Position numbers and translations under genes: made by a program | Source of the DNA: Loxodes magnus | Lineage: Eukaryota; Ciliophora; Karyorelictea; Loxodida; Loxodidae | Assembly (NCBI GenBank): GCA_946699065.1 | Contig: CAMPDV010002443.1 | Location: forward strand, 1 to 64,000 | Direction of reading: 5' to 3' | DNA: 64,000 nucleotides | Part shown: positions 36,430-47,849 of the stretch, one piece after another | Layout: the number at the start of each line of letters is the position of its first letter | How positions within the stretch are numbered: the stretch's first letter is position 1 | The notes under the pieces: model-generated | Seen by the model: only the letters and a program-made list of their open reading frames with translations | Database searches by the model: none | What the model was told of the DNA's origin: nothing

Positions 36430-37880
36430 ACTCAAATCGCAATCTTATAACTTCTTACCAACCTGTCATCAGCACCTGATACTATCCATTTGCTAACTCT
36501 TCTTAGAGCTATAGAGTTTATTTAACCTATATGTCCTAAGAGAGTCAAAACACATTCATCCAAACTAAAATTCCATATCTTAATTGATTGGTAAGATTCA
36601 AAAATATAAATCTGTAATAATTACTTACCTAAGCATTTAATACAGATTATGAATGACCTTCGAGCATTCGAATGCATTATCCAGTCATAAATTCTCATAT
36701 CTTTACAGTTCCATCGTCACTTGCCGATACAATTCGTTTCTTGTCACCAGATATCGCCACAGATAAAACTCCATTCTAGTGTCCTATCAACGTTCTCTTA
36801 CAGGTTCCAGTAAGAAACTCTCATATTTTTAAGTTTATATCGTAACTAGCCGATACAATTAATTTCTAGTCACCAGATATCACTACAGATCAAAGTCTTC
36901 CCCAGTATTCCATCAAAGTTTAGTCTAAAAGATAAATATTTACCTTTACTTTATGTATGCAAGTTAATAATTAATAAAGGTTGAGTGAAAGCCTTGATTT
37001 CATTTAATGCAGGAATTCTCAATCTTTCCAATTTAGTTTAATTTTTCATTACTTAGGGATCTTATTTTGGGGCTTATTTTTTAATTTTTTCTAAGCTACT
37101 CAATTGTAAGCTTTATACAATTTCCAGACTTGCTCTCTTATTTGAATTTTAAGTTCAAAATTTTTCAAATAAAATCTTATAATCCTGAGGAAATTCCTCA
37201 GGAATTTTTTCACTATCTCCAGCTTTTATATCCTCTCTTATAGATAAGTTATCAGTTTCTTAATAGGACACTTAATTAGTTGCAATTTCCCAAAAAATGA
37301 CTCCAAAAGCAAAAATATCTGGTTATTTCTGTATTTAGGCTTTAAGCACATCAATTCAGGAACTATCTAACGAATGTTGCCTATCTAAGTTTTTGATTCG
37401 AAAGATTAAGTTTCCATTCTCACTTTCGACAAATTAAAACCTGTTATTTTAGCTCTTAAATTCTTGTCCAGTAATATGTTATTACTCTTAAGATCTCTGT
37501 GAATAATATTCTTCTCGATAATACACTCTAGACATATCCAAGCTTATGTTATATCTGATTTTCTATGATAGATATTGCTTATTTTATATAAGCTAGTATA
37601 AATTGTAAGGCAGATATTCCAATACCAAACACAGCAGCTAAGGACAGTACTCATATAAAGATACTATTAGGATGATGCATCTTTTAGGTATTGATAGCTG
37701 CTATTCCATCTCTTTCTTAGCTGCCTAAGATAAACTTTAATTGTAAAACTCTTTATCGCTATTAATGTTCTTCCTTCAGTAAAGCTTTTCAAAAAACTCT
37801 AAAGCCACCCTTAGCAATCTCATCTATTTTCTAAATGTTAGAAACTTAGATAATATAATCCTAGCTAATCTACGAAACAG
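36430..37880 (-). pseudogene. Protein kinase-WD40 fusion, probably a pseudogene
   Basis: Reading from 37,880 downwards: a glycine loop (IAKGGFRVFWKA), an ATP-lysine block (QLKFI), MHHPNSI, the catalytic loop [14 protein letters not shown] (HRDLK at 37,488-37,502) and DIFAFGVIFWEIATNQ. The DFG motif reads GFN ([11 protein letters not shown]), so the metal-binding Asp is gone. WD40 blades follow (VSASYDINLKIWEF, VSASDDGTVKIWEF, NFSLDECVLTLLGH) to KIAI-TGA at about 36,430. TGA serves as Trp in KIWEF. Frame changes occur before the catalytic loop and after the PEL motif. Two GT-AG candidate introns, of 17 and 19 nt, lie in the WD40 half. Kinase-WD40 fusions are known in ciliates. The kinase half at least looks dead. 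Confidence 0.65.
36612..36628 (-). other. Candidate 17-nt intron
   Basis: GTAAGTAATTATTACAG on the minus strand, with a textbook GTAAGT donor and CAG acceptor, lies between two WD40 coding blocks. A second candidate, GTAAATATTTATCTTTTAG (19 nt), lies at 36,925-36,943. Confidence 0.5.
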
Positions 37881-37889
37881 TTGATTATA

Positions 37890-38350
37890 GATAAAAAGAT
37901 GAAAACTCTTAAATAAGTAAATAAAATTGAATTTATCAAGTACTAAAAAAATGGCACTATTGAAATTATAAAATAAAGGTTCTACTATTAATTAAAAAAA
38001 CATATTATTAATTAATTAAAGAGAATAATATAAAAAGGATTATTTGGTATATTTTATGAGAAATTAAAATAGTTTTGAAAAGTGTAAAATTTAATTAAGT
38101 TTAACAAAATAGAAATAATCTAATTCTCAATTAGTTTTTAACTAAAAAACTGTAATCACATAATAAAATAGTAAAGAGATTATAAAATTTTAGAGAATTA
38201 ACTTATTTATTGCTAAATAACTAGATATCTTATTTATTACAATGTAAAAATCAGAACTATGTAAAAATTAACTATTTTTGCTTAACTGCTAAATTTAACT
38301 TATTCTCCAGTTTTATAAAAAAAAATAATATAAAAATTTAAGTTTTTGAG
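37890..38350. other. AT-rich stretch left of rDNA copy 2
   Basis: No gene seen. It abuts the truncated 18S at about 38,353. Confidence 0.5.
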
Positions 38351-38352
38351 TT

Positions 38353-38492
38353 AAGGGATCCAAGACGATCAAATACCGTCCTAGTCTTAACCATAAACTA
38401 TGCCGACTAGGGATCGGGGAAACCGTATAAATCTCCTCGGCACCTTCCGAGAAATCAAAATCTTTGGGCTCTGGGGAAATGTGGTCGCAAGA

Positions 38493-38526
<34 letters not shown>

Positions 38527-38564
38527 AAAGAGTGGAACTTGCGGTTTAATTTGACTCAACGCGG

Positions 38565-38603
<39 letters not shown>

Positions 38604-39130
38604 TTGAGAGCTCTTTCTTGATTCTATGGGTGGTGGTGCATGGCCGTTCTTAGTTGGTGGAGTGATCTGTCTGGTTAATTCTGATAACGAACGGGACCTC
38701 AACTTGCTAAATAGACTCTTTCTATTTGAGGAAGTTGTCTTCTTAGAGGGACTTCCAGCTTTTAGTTAGAGGAAGTGTGAGGCAATAACAGGTCTGTGAT
38801 GCCCTTAGATGTTCTGAGCCGCACGCGCGCTACACTGACTCAGCCAATGAGTTTCCAAGTATAGCTATTCCAGCAACCTCGCAACTGCATCATAGTTGGG
38901 ATTGATCCTTGCAATTCTTGGTCGTCAACTAGGAATTCCTAGTAAGCACAAGTCATCAGCTTGCACTGATTAAGTTCCTCCCCTTTGTACACACCGCCCG
39001 TCGCTTCTACCGATTTCGAGTGATCAGGTGAACCTCTCGGGACTAATGGGAAGTTAAGTGAACCTTATCACTTAGAGGAAGGAGAAGTCGTAACAAGATA
39101 TCCGTAGGTGAACCTGCAGATGGATCATTA
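38353..39130 (+). pseudogene. 18S rRNA 3' portion (copy 2), truncated
   Basis: Starts abruptly at GGGATCCAAGACGATCAAAT, about 230 nt further into 18S than copy 1 does, and ends at GGATCATTA. GAATTGACGGAAGG and GACTCAACGCGG are canonical here, but AAAGAGTGGAACTTGCGGTT departs from the near-universal AGGAGTGGAGCCTGCGGC. The 5' half or more is missing. Confidence 0.95.
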
Positions 39131-39220
39131 ACATTAATATCAAACATTACAAAAATCAAATCTATTTACAGCTTTATGCTGCTTTTCATTTTATCAAATA
39201 TATAAACTTAAACAAAACAA
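39131..39220 (+). other. ITS1 (copy 2)
   Basis: Spacer nearly identical to 10,187-10,276. Confidence 0.85.
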
Positions 39221-39374
39221 AAGCCCCAACAATAGATGCCTAGGCTCTGACGTCGATGAAAGACGCAGCGAAGCGCGAAATTTAATGCGAATTGCAGGAT
39301 TTCGTGATTCATCAGGTTTCCCAACCCAACAGGCACCTTGGGGAAGCTCAAGGTATGTTCCTTTCAGTATCATA
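39221..39374 (+). rRNA. 5.8S rRNA (copy 2)
   Basis: About 154 nt with CGATGAAAGACGCAGCGAAG and ATGCGAATTGCAGGATT. It is full length in a defective cassette and differs from copy 1 by a few substitutions. Confidence 0.9.
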
Positions 39375-39434
39375 TAAAATAAAAATGTAAGTGAATAAGA
39401 ATTCTTTTACCAAGTGAAAAAACTGAGTATATGT
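39375..39434 (+). other. ITS2 (copy 2)
   Basis: Short spacer between 5.8S and 28S, like copy 1. Confidence 0.75.
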
Positions 39435-40101
39435 ACTTGTGATCTGAGGGGAGCAAGATAATCTGCTGAACTTAAGCATATCAGTAAGCGAAGGAAAAGA
39501 AACTAACAAGGGTGGCCTTAGTAACGGCGAATGAAGCGGTCAAAGCCCACTTGTAAATCTTCGGAATTATCTAAGTTAGGGAGGAATGGTGTTGGATTGA
39601 TTGACCAAATTGGTCAGGAATGACACGTCATAGAGGGTGATAACCCCGTGAGGTTCAATTAGATTAAAAACCAAACTATCTAAGAGTCGGACAGCTTGGG
39701 ATTGCTGTCCAAAGTGCGAGGTAAACTCCTCGTAAGGTTAAATACGTCCAGAGGCCGATAGTGCACAAGTACCGTGAGGGAAAAGTGAAAAGTACTTTGG
39801 AAAGAGAGTTAAAAGACCTGAAATAGTTGGAGAGGAAGCTGTGCATCTACAATAAATCTGAGCAAAGTTTTGAAAAGAAGTATTGCAAGGATATAGTGGA
39901 CAAACCGACCCGTCTTGAAACAAAGTCCAAGGAATCTAGCTATATCGCGAGTCTGTGCATGAAAATGTGTAGGTGAAATGAAAGTGATTGGGCAGGACGA
40001 AGCCAGGGGAAATTCTGGTGGAGGTTCGTGTAGGTGCTGACGTGCAAATCGCTCTGTGGACCTGAGTATAGGGGCGAAGACTCATCGAACCATCTATTAA
40101 T

Positions 40102-40136
<35 letters not shown>

Positions 40137-41194
40137 ACTTTTCGTGGTATCCGGTAAAGCCAATGAATAGAGGTTCGAGAGAAGTCACTCCTTCCTCCTA
40201 TTATCAAACTTTAAATGGGTTCAGTAACGTTTCATAAATGAACGTGACATGACATAAATGTCCCTAGTGGGGCAATCCTGGTAAGCAGAACTGGCGATGA
40301 GGGCCCAACCTGAAACGGAGTTAAGACGACAGAACTTGTCTGCAAGAAAAGTCGTTAATCCATTTAGACAGTAGGAAGGAAGTCATGGAAGTCGGAACCT
40401 GCTAAGGAGTGTGTAACAACTCGCCTACCGAATGGACTAGCCCTGAAAATGGAAATTGCGAAAGGTGGGTGCCCATACTCTGCCCTCTGGTGTAGGAGGG
40501 CGTAGTATCTGCATGGAGGTAATTCTGTGAAGAGTTATGGAGCAGGTATTAGTGCAGATCTTGGTGGTAGTAGCAAGTATTCCAATGCCAACTTGGAAGA
40601 CTGAAGTGGAGAAGGTTTTCATAAGAACCGCACTGGATCATGAATCACCCGATCCTAACCTTATGAGGGAAAGGAAATATGGTTAATATTCCATAGGTAC
40701 TTACTACATAGTGGTGACACAGTATGTCGCAATATGTCAGGGTTGATCCTGGGAAGAGTTGTCTTTTCTGTCTAACATACATGTGCGCCTGGATCCATTA
40801 CGGCGAGGGAGGCGTGATTTATGGAAGAGTAGTAAACTGTATGTGTTGTCTGGAGCACCAACTACGATCCATGAAACTTGCGGCATGTAATATGTAGGAG
40901 TATTCGTTCCTATACCGCGGCAGGTCTCCAAGGTTAACAGCCTCTAGTCAATATGATAATGTAGGCAAGGGAAGTCGGCAAATTAGATGAGTAACTTCGG
41001 GAGAAAGATTGGTTCTGAGGGCCAGGCAGAAATCTCCACTGGAGGGATTGTGTAACTTAATTTTCACGGAAGTGGGAGTTTGTCGCCATGAACGAAGGTG
41101 GTCGGCCCTGCGGCGAATGGCTACCTCAGAACTGGAGCGGCAGGAGGAATCCGACTGTTTAATTAAAGCAAAACATTGTGAATGTGATATGTTA

Positions 41195-41225
<31 letters not shown>

Positions 41226-41265
41226 AGTCAAGGTGATGATATTCAACGAAGCACGAATAAATGGT

Positions 41266-41300
<35 letters not shown>

Positions 41301-41671
41301 ACTCATCATCTAATTAATGACGCGCATGGATGGATTAACGAGATTCCTACTGTCCCTATCTACTACCTAGCGATGCCACTGCCAAGGGAACGGACTTGGT
41401 ATAATCAGCAAGGAAAGAAGACTCTGTTGAGATTGACTCTAGTCTGGCGCGTAGAGTGGCATAGGAAGCGTAGAATAAGTGGGAAGCCGTGATCTTGAAA
41501 TACCACTACTTTTAATGTCGCTTTACTTATACTGTCATGCAGTAACTTTCTAGCAATGTAACTGGGTGGGAGAAACCGTTAGGTGGGGAGTTTGGCCCGG
41601 GCGGTACATCTGTTAAAAGATAACACAGGTGTCCTACGGCCAGCTCAGAACGGACAGAAACAGCTCGCAGT
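39435..41671 (+). pseudogene. 28S rRNA, 3'-truncated (copy 2)
   Basis: Follows copy 1 from the 28S start and keeps the roughly 190-nt conserved block that copy 1 lacks (TGCCAAGGGAACGG, GAATAAGTGGGAAG). It stops at about 41,671, after CAGCTCAGAACGGACAGAAA, and joins directly to the spacer minisatellite. More than 600 nt of the 28S 3' end, including the sarcin-ricin loop and part of the peptidyl-transferase centre, are missing. It also has changes such as CTGCTGAACTTAAGC for CCGCTGAACTTAAGC. It cannot encode a working rRNA. Confidence 0.95.
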
Positions 41672-42531
41672 CGTACCTAGTTGTACCGAGTACATGTACC
41701 TATTAATACCTAGTTAAAAAGAAGTTGTACCTAATGGTACCTAATCTTACCTAGTAGTACCTAGTTGTACCGAGTAGTACCTAGTCTTTCCTTTAGTTAC
41801 TTATCTTTGTATCATCTATCTAGGATTTTACATCGAGATTCTCATTACTATCTCTGCTGGGGTTTTACTTACTTTAACTTACTTTGATTATTAAGTACAA
41901 AATTTCAAATTTTTGAAAATTTGAAATAAAAGCTGCTAAAGACCCAAACTGAAAAGGTATTGACGCTTGACTATCTAATGATGATGAAGAAGAGATTAAT
42001 TTTTAAGTCCTAATCAACAGTAGAAGGATAGAGATAAAAGAATGAAAAGAGTAGTAAAAAGCATTAATAAGAAGATTTCTTGGACTCTAAAGGAAGTGAA
42101 AATTTCAAATTTATGAAAATTTGAAAAAAGAGAAAGCAAAAGAAAAAGTTTGGATAGATGAAGAATGAAACGAAGAAGATGATACTTAACTTTGAAGCAC
42201 TTTAAGTGCTACCGTTTGAGAAAAGAAGATTCAATATAAGTAGATAAAAAGTAGAAAAGAGACTTGTAAGCTTAAAATGATGGCTTTGATGAATGAGTTA
42301 TGTGTGGCAAAGGTGTGGATCTAAAATTGAGAAATGCATATATAAGAAATGAAGGATGGCTAAGAAGATAAAAAGATCTTGATGTCTATAGTGGTTTAGT
42401 GTATATTTTTTAAGACAAGTAGGGGTAAAAGGTGGGCTGTAGTATGGATATTTGAAGGGTAGTTTTATGAAACATAAATGACGGGGGAGGAAAGGAGTAT
42501 ATAGAAAAAGTGGATGGAAATAGAAAAGTAT
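41672..42531 (+). other. rDNA intergenic spacer (copy 2)
   Basis: Contains the TACCTAGTAGTACC minisatellite (about 41,675-41,790) and an extra segment of about 170 bp at about 41,935-42,105, bounded on both sides by the palindromic block AAATTTCAAATTT-TGAAAATTTGAAA. Copy 1 has a single block and no segment. Confidence 0.8.
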
Positions 42532-42625
42532 AAATCTGGTTGATCCTGTCTAAATGAGGCAATAAATAACGACACTGGGCTTTGTCTCGATGATTGGAGA
42601 TTCAGTGTCTCTTACCTAAGGTTAT
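42532..42625 (+). pseudogene. 18S rRNA 5' remnant with a large internal deletion
   Basis: AATCTGGTTGATCCTG, the 18S 5' end, joins directly to AATGAGGCAATAAATAACGA, which lies about 350 nt further along 18S. Less than 100 nt of 18S remain before the WD40 gene's upstream DNA. Confidence 0.85.
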
Positions 42626-42849
42626 TTTCTCTTTTCAGATTTTTGATAGGAGAGCCCATCTTTTATGATTTGGCCCCCTATATTTTGGGTATAAACCATC
42701 TCTTTTTCCTCATACTTTTAAGAGAAATTAATCTTTAATAGTTTGTATTTTATTAATAAATTAAATTTAATAATTAAATTTTAAATATTTTAATTTTTAT
42801 TTCATTGTAATTAGTTTCTAAATACTAAAACTAATTTTATTTTTTATAA

Positions 42850-45420
42850 ATGGATATGTAACAGTGTCCTAACTGTAGAAATGCTTTCGATTAAGGTTAG
42901 TTCTAAGCCAAGCAACTTCCTTGCAACTGTGTTTAATGTTTCAACTGTCTAGGTACCATATATCAGCTTACGGGAATGGTATATTGTAGATATCACCAGC
43001 AAACTTTTATTATAAGTCCTTAGGATCTACAAAACTATATGGTATAATAACCAATATAGCCTTAGTTGCCTCAACACCATCAAACATTGAATTAAGTATG
43101 GTTAAATCAATAAATCGATTGGTTATAGGAGTAAGAGAATTAGAAATAAGAGCAGCTATAGTTTATAAGGAATGTTATCAATGGTGTTAGTTAATAGTGG
43201 AATAATATCTGCTAGTAGGTAGTTAAATGAATATTTAAGATCTTGATAGAATAATATTCTTAAAGAGTGAATAAGATTAAGAGTTTACTGAATCGTCTAT
43301 CGGAACTCAGCATTTAATAATAGTAATAGCGCTAGCATATCCACCAGCAGGCAAATCAGTATTAGCTATAAGAATAATAGTAATAATTTACGGATATCTT
43401 AAGAGAAATTAATGTGATAAGGTAAGAGTCAAATTTAAATTTGAGTGATTAAGGTTTGCGATACAATATTCAGTATTATCTCTTAAATGTCTTCAATTTT
43501 CTGAGAGATCATTCATAGGGTTAGATATTGACTCAGTAAAAAGCCAGTTAGTTAATAGAATCTTATTTCAGTTAATAAGATGTAATAAGAGGTCTATGTC
43601 AAGGTCAATAATAATAATAGTAGTTTCAGCAAAAACAATTATAGGATCTTAAATAATAAGGTATATAACAAAGCCAATAATTATAATACTTATATTAAGA
43701 CTAAGCCTCCCTAAGACACTAAAGTTAAGACAAATAATAAGTTTAAGAGTAACTAATGTAAAAAGACTAATCTCAGTTTAAAATATGCCAAGAAGTTTCA
43801 AGTACTCTATAAAGTAATGATTAACAGTTACTTCAACATATTATTGAACTTTAGTTAGAGTAATAGAACTTTTAAGTTCAATAACTTTAAGAGCAGCCAA
43901 ACTTGATAAAATAAGCCTTAGTGAAATTCAATAACTTAACATTCGAATAGTTAATTTAAATCTTAAACCAACTAATACAACAACAAAGTATCGATATTTA
44001 ATATTTGAAGTAACATCCTTTAAATCACTCAAGCTTAACCTTTTAGACCTCAGTCTTATTATAATTATCTTAATTATCTAACTTATAACTGGCTGATAAA
44101 TTAAATTAGGTGTTAGAGTTATCTAGAACATTATAGGAAGTATCGTAGGTATCATCGAATGTGATAACGATACTTAACTACCTGAATGTTAAGTTTGCAT
44201 CATAATAAAATTTCTCCAACATGAGATTAGTGCAAGCAGATATATCTGACATGACATTTACTGAATGTGATTTCTCTAATTCAAGTTTCCATCAATGCAA
44301 TTTAAGGAATACCAAGTTTATTGACTGTACATTGAGTAATGCTAATCTTTCCGATATAGCAACTGAGTATCCCCATGAACTTAAAGGTCATTCCAACTGC
44401 ATCAACTCAATAGCTATCTCTCCTGACAATCAATATATCATCACTGGTTCATGGGATAAAACAATTAAGATCTGAGATTCTTAAACATCTGCCTTAATCA
44501 ATACTTTATCCGGACATACTGATATTGTTACATCGGTAGTAATCTCCTCTGACTCTAGATATATCATATCAGCATCATTTGACAAAACCATAAAGATCTG
44601 AAATTTCCCTGATGGTACTCTCCTGAGAACTTTAGTGGGACATACTGATTTTATTCTCTCGGTAGTAATCTCCTATGACTCTAGATATATAGTATCAGGT
44701 TCAGGATATTTTGACTCAACCATAAAGATCTGAAACTTCTCTGATGGTACTCTCCTGAGGACTTTAGAAGGACATACTCGTCCAGTTTCTTCGGTAGTAA
44801 TCTCCTTTGACTCTAGATATATCATATCAGCATCATCTGACAGAACCATAAAGATATGGAATTTCCCTGATGGTACTCTCCTGAGAACTTTAGAGGGACA
44901 TACTTCTTCTATTTCTTCGGTAGTAATCTCCTTTGACTCTAGATATATAATATCAACATCAAATGACTCAACCATAAAGATATGGAATTTCCCTGATGGT
45001 ACTCTCCTGAGAACTTTAGAGGGACATACTTCTGCTATTTACTCGGTAGTAATCTCTTTAGACTCTAGATATATCATATCAGCATCATCTGACAAAACCA
45101 TAAAGATATGGTCTTTTTCAGCTGGTTAGTGTGTATTAACTTTGAGTGGTCACAAATATTCAATATATTCCTTGGCATTATCAAAGGATTCAAGATGGAT
45201 CTATTCTGGGGATGAAGGTGGTAACTTGAGAAGATGGAATGTATAGAGGTTGTTAAGTGTTGATGAATCTGTAGGATAGGTAGGTGTCAATTTAGATAAT
45301 TTAATAATAAAGTAGTTGGATTGGAATAGTGTATATGCTCCCTATGGAATGAGATTGAGTAATTGTGAAGCAAGCAACATATAGATGAGTGAGTAGGACT
45401 TGAAGAGAATTATGAGATGA
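42850..45420 (+). CDS. RING-like / Gln-rich / pentapeptide / 7-blade WD40 protein
   Basis: An uninterrupted frame of 856 codons (TAA/TAG Gln, internal TGA Trp), close relative of the gene at 14,618. Zinc-finger cysteines and histidines are conserved (CPNC near residue 6, CFNC near 30, YCRYH). A Gln-rich middle leads to the pentapeptide start MRLVQADISDMTFTECDF at 44,221. Seven WD40 blades follow, the usual propeller number. One blade has a two-residue insertion (SGSGYFDSTIKIW). The conserved tail is WNSVYAPYGMRLSNCEASN. The stop is set at the TGA at 45,418 (IMR-TGA). The two intact paralogues keep the frame over 2.6 kb although both linked rDNA cassettes are broken, so selection on the protein is likely. 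Confidence 0.92.
44490..45113 (+). repeat. 126-bp WD40 blade tandem array (copy C)
   Basis: Same unit as in 16,276-17,013 with one blade fewer. Variable codons fall at the same positions within each unit. Confidence 0.93.
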
Positions 45421-45494
45421 GATGTTTTTATTAAATTAATGAACTTATTAAATTAATATATTTATTTAGATTAATTAATTTAATTATTTGAATA

Positions 45495-45692
45495 ATCAAT
45501 ATACTACTATATACTGTTATATTGTTATACAGTTATACTGTTATACTACTAATCTACAATACTTTTATACTGTTATACTATTATATTGTTATACTGTTAT
45601 ACAGTTATAATACTAATCTATAATTTTATTATATTGCTATACTGATATACAGTTATACAGTTATACAGTTATACAGTTATACTGTTATACTC
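45495..45692 (+). repeat. TATACAGT/TATACTGT minisatellite
   Basis: Tandem TATACAGT and TATACTGT units after the WD40 gene, homologous in position to 17,396-17,592. Confidence 0.85.
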
Positions 45693-46435
45693 ATATATAA
45701 AAATAACTATGATATTATGCAGTTAAACAGCAATGATAATGTATTTAATGTATACTAAAGCTGAGTTACAACTCTAAGCAATAATGTAGCAATGTAGTTG
45801 AATAAATATATAATAATAATAAATGATAATGATATAAGTTTTTGTTTAAATTGTTGAGGTGTAAGAGTATGTATCTAATATATAATTAAGTAAAAGAGGG
45901 TGTAAGTATGTACTAAATAAAGGATTGAATGTGTTAATGATTTTAAAAAATCAAAAAGAGTAATTACGTTATTGTTTAAGTATATTAAAAGGATAATTAT
46001 TTTAAGAATAGTGAAATGTTTATTTATTATTTGTTTATAATTGTTTATAACGAGAAATAGTGTTTTGTGAGAAGAGAGAGGGTTGAATAATTATAAGAGT
46101 ATAAAGATTAAAAAAAAGTCTTTTTAATTTTTTAATTTTTTAATGAAAGAGAAAGAAAGTATTTGGAAAATTTTAAAAGTAATAATTTTTTAATTATAAA
46201 AGTTTCTGTTATAATTTTTTTCTGTTATAAAAGTTTTATGGTATAAAAGTTTCTGTTATAAAATTTTTTAATATAAAAGTTTTTATATTGTAAAAATTTC
46301 TGTGCAATATTTAATTTATAAATTTTTTAGGAGTTTATGGGTGAATTAAATAGAAGGTGTAGTTAAATTTAAATTTAATTTAAATTTGTATTTAATTAGT
46401 GTGATAAGATTGATATTTGAGTGTAATTTTTGTGA

Positions 46436-46990
46436 AAATAAAAATTTGTTTTTTTGCTCAGCGTTTTGCACTATAAGACATTTTTTTGGATGGACTAAAT
46501 TTGTGCAAAGCGGGACAAAGAGTGTGAAAAGGGTATAAAAAATTTAAAAGGTGTTAAAAGATAGAAGTGATAAAATTTCTGAATTAAAGGAATTAAATTT
46601 TAAGAAAGGAATTTTATAATTATTTTAGAAAAAAGTTTAAAAATTTAAATTTTTTTTTTTTAATAAAAGGAATATTTTTTTACAGCATTTTGGTTATTTT
46701 TTTATTTTGAATTTAAAAAAAGTTTGAAAATTTAAAAAGGATTTTTTTTGAGAGTTGAACATATTAGTAAAAGGAATAATTTTAATTTATAAAAAATATT
46801 TTTAAGAAAAAATTTTAATTTTTTGAATCTGAATAAAATTATTTTTCGATATAAATAAGAACAGTGCTATATTTTAAAAGTTTAATTTTTTTTGTAAATT
46901 AATAAATGCATAATAAAATGCCAAAAATTTAATTTTGTTTTTTTGCTCAACGTTTTACACTATAGGAAAATTTTTGGACAGAATAAATTT
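46436..46990 (+). repeat. Two copies of the GCTCAGCGTTTT element
   Basis: Copies at about 46,436-46,505 and 46,917-46,990 share TTTTTTTGCTCAGCGTTTT (one reads GCTCAACG), CACTATA and the GGATGGACTAAA or GGACAGAATAAA end. The third copy seen in segment A is missing. Confidence 0.78.
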
Positions 46991-47849
46991 TTTTTTAAAA
47001 TTTCAGACTAATACTTTAATATCAATTATTTTTTCAGCATGTTATTTTCGCAGTAATTTAATAGAGAAATTTATTAAGTAAAAATATTAAATTAAAAATA
47101 AACTTTTACCATCTCAGAAGTTTTAAAGCGCCGAAAGAAATTTTTTAAATAAAAGAAAAACAAAATTTCTTAAGAAAAATTTATTAAAACTGATTAAAAT
47201 TTTTTAATTGTATTTGAAAAAAATAAGAAAGATATGGATTAACTGTAGAAGAAAATTTAAGGCCCTAAATAATTTTAGTATGGAAATTTGTAGAGTTTCT
47301 TGATACTATACAATATCTTTAAATTATTTTTTAACTAATATAATTAAAATAAGTTATGTTCCGTATTATAAACGTTACCTTAAATTTTAGAATAAATAAG
47401 ATATCTATTACTTTATTTATGATTGAAGAGATATTAAAAAAATATTAACAAATTTTAGCTATTAAAAGAATTAATAATTATATGACAAACAAAATTATAA
47501 ATGCTAAGTAAATAATTTAAAAATAACCGTATTAAAGTATTAAATTTTTATTCATCAGCAACTATAATTTTAGCAAACTAACATTTTTATAATAAAAATT
47601 GGATTTTTTAAATTATTTATAGAAAATATGGGAAATTTAAATGAGATATTCAATTAATTCTAGAAATAAATATTAGGTTTTAAGTCTAAATCTATTTTAT
47701 AACTAGTTTATATATATCACTACTATTTATGCTTTATCAATATTTTAAGTTTAAAATAAGGTATATATAACTAATTAGTTAATTATAAACCTAAATTATT
47801 GATTGTTTATAATTAAATAATTATTGAATTTAATTTGAAATAAAATAAA

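Noticed and set aside
39738-41492. Short standard-code ORFs inside the second 28S
   Set aside because: Same reason: rRNA-internal shadows, several shared with the first copy only because the rRNA is shared.
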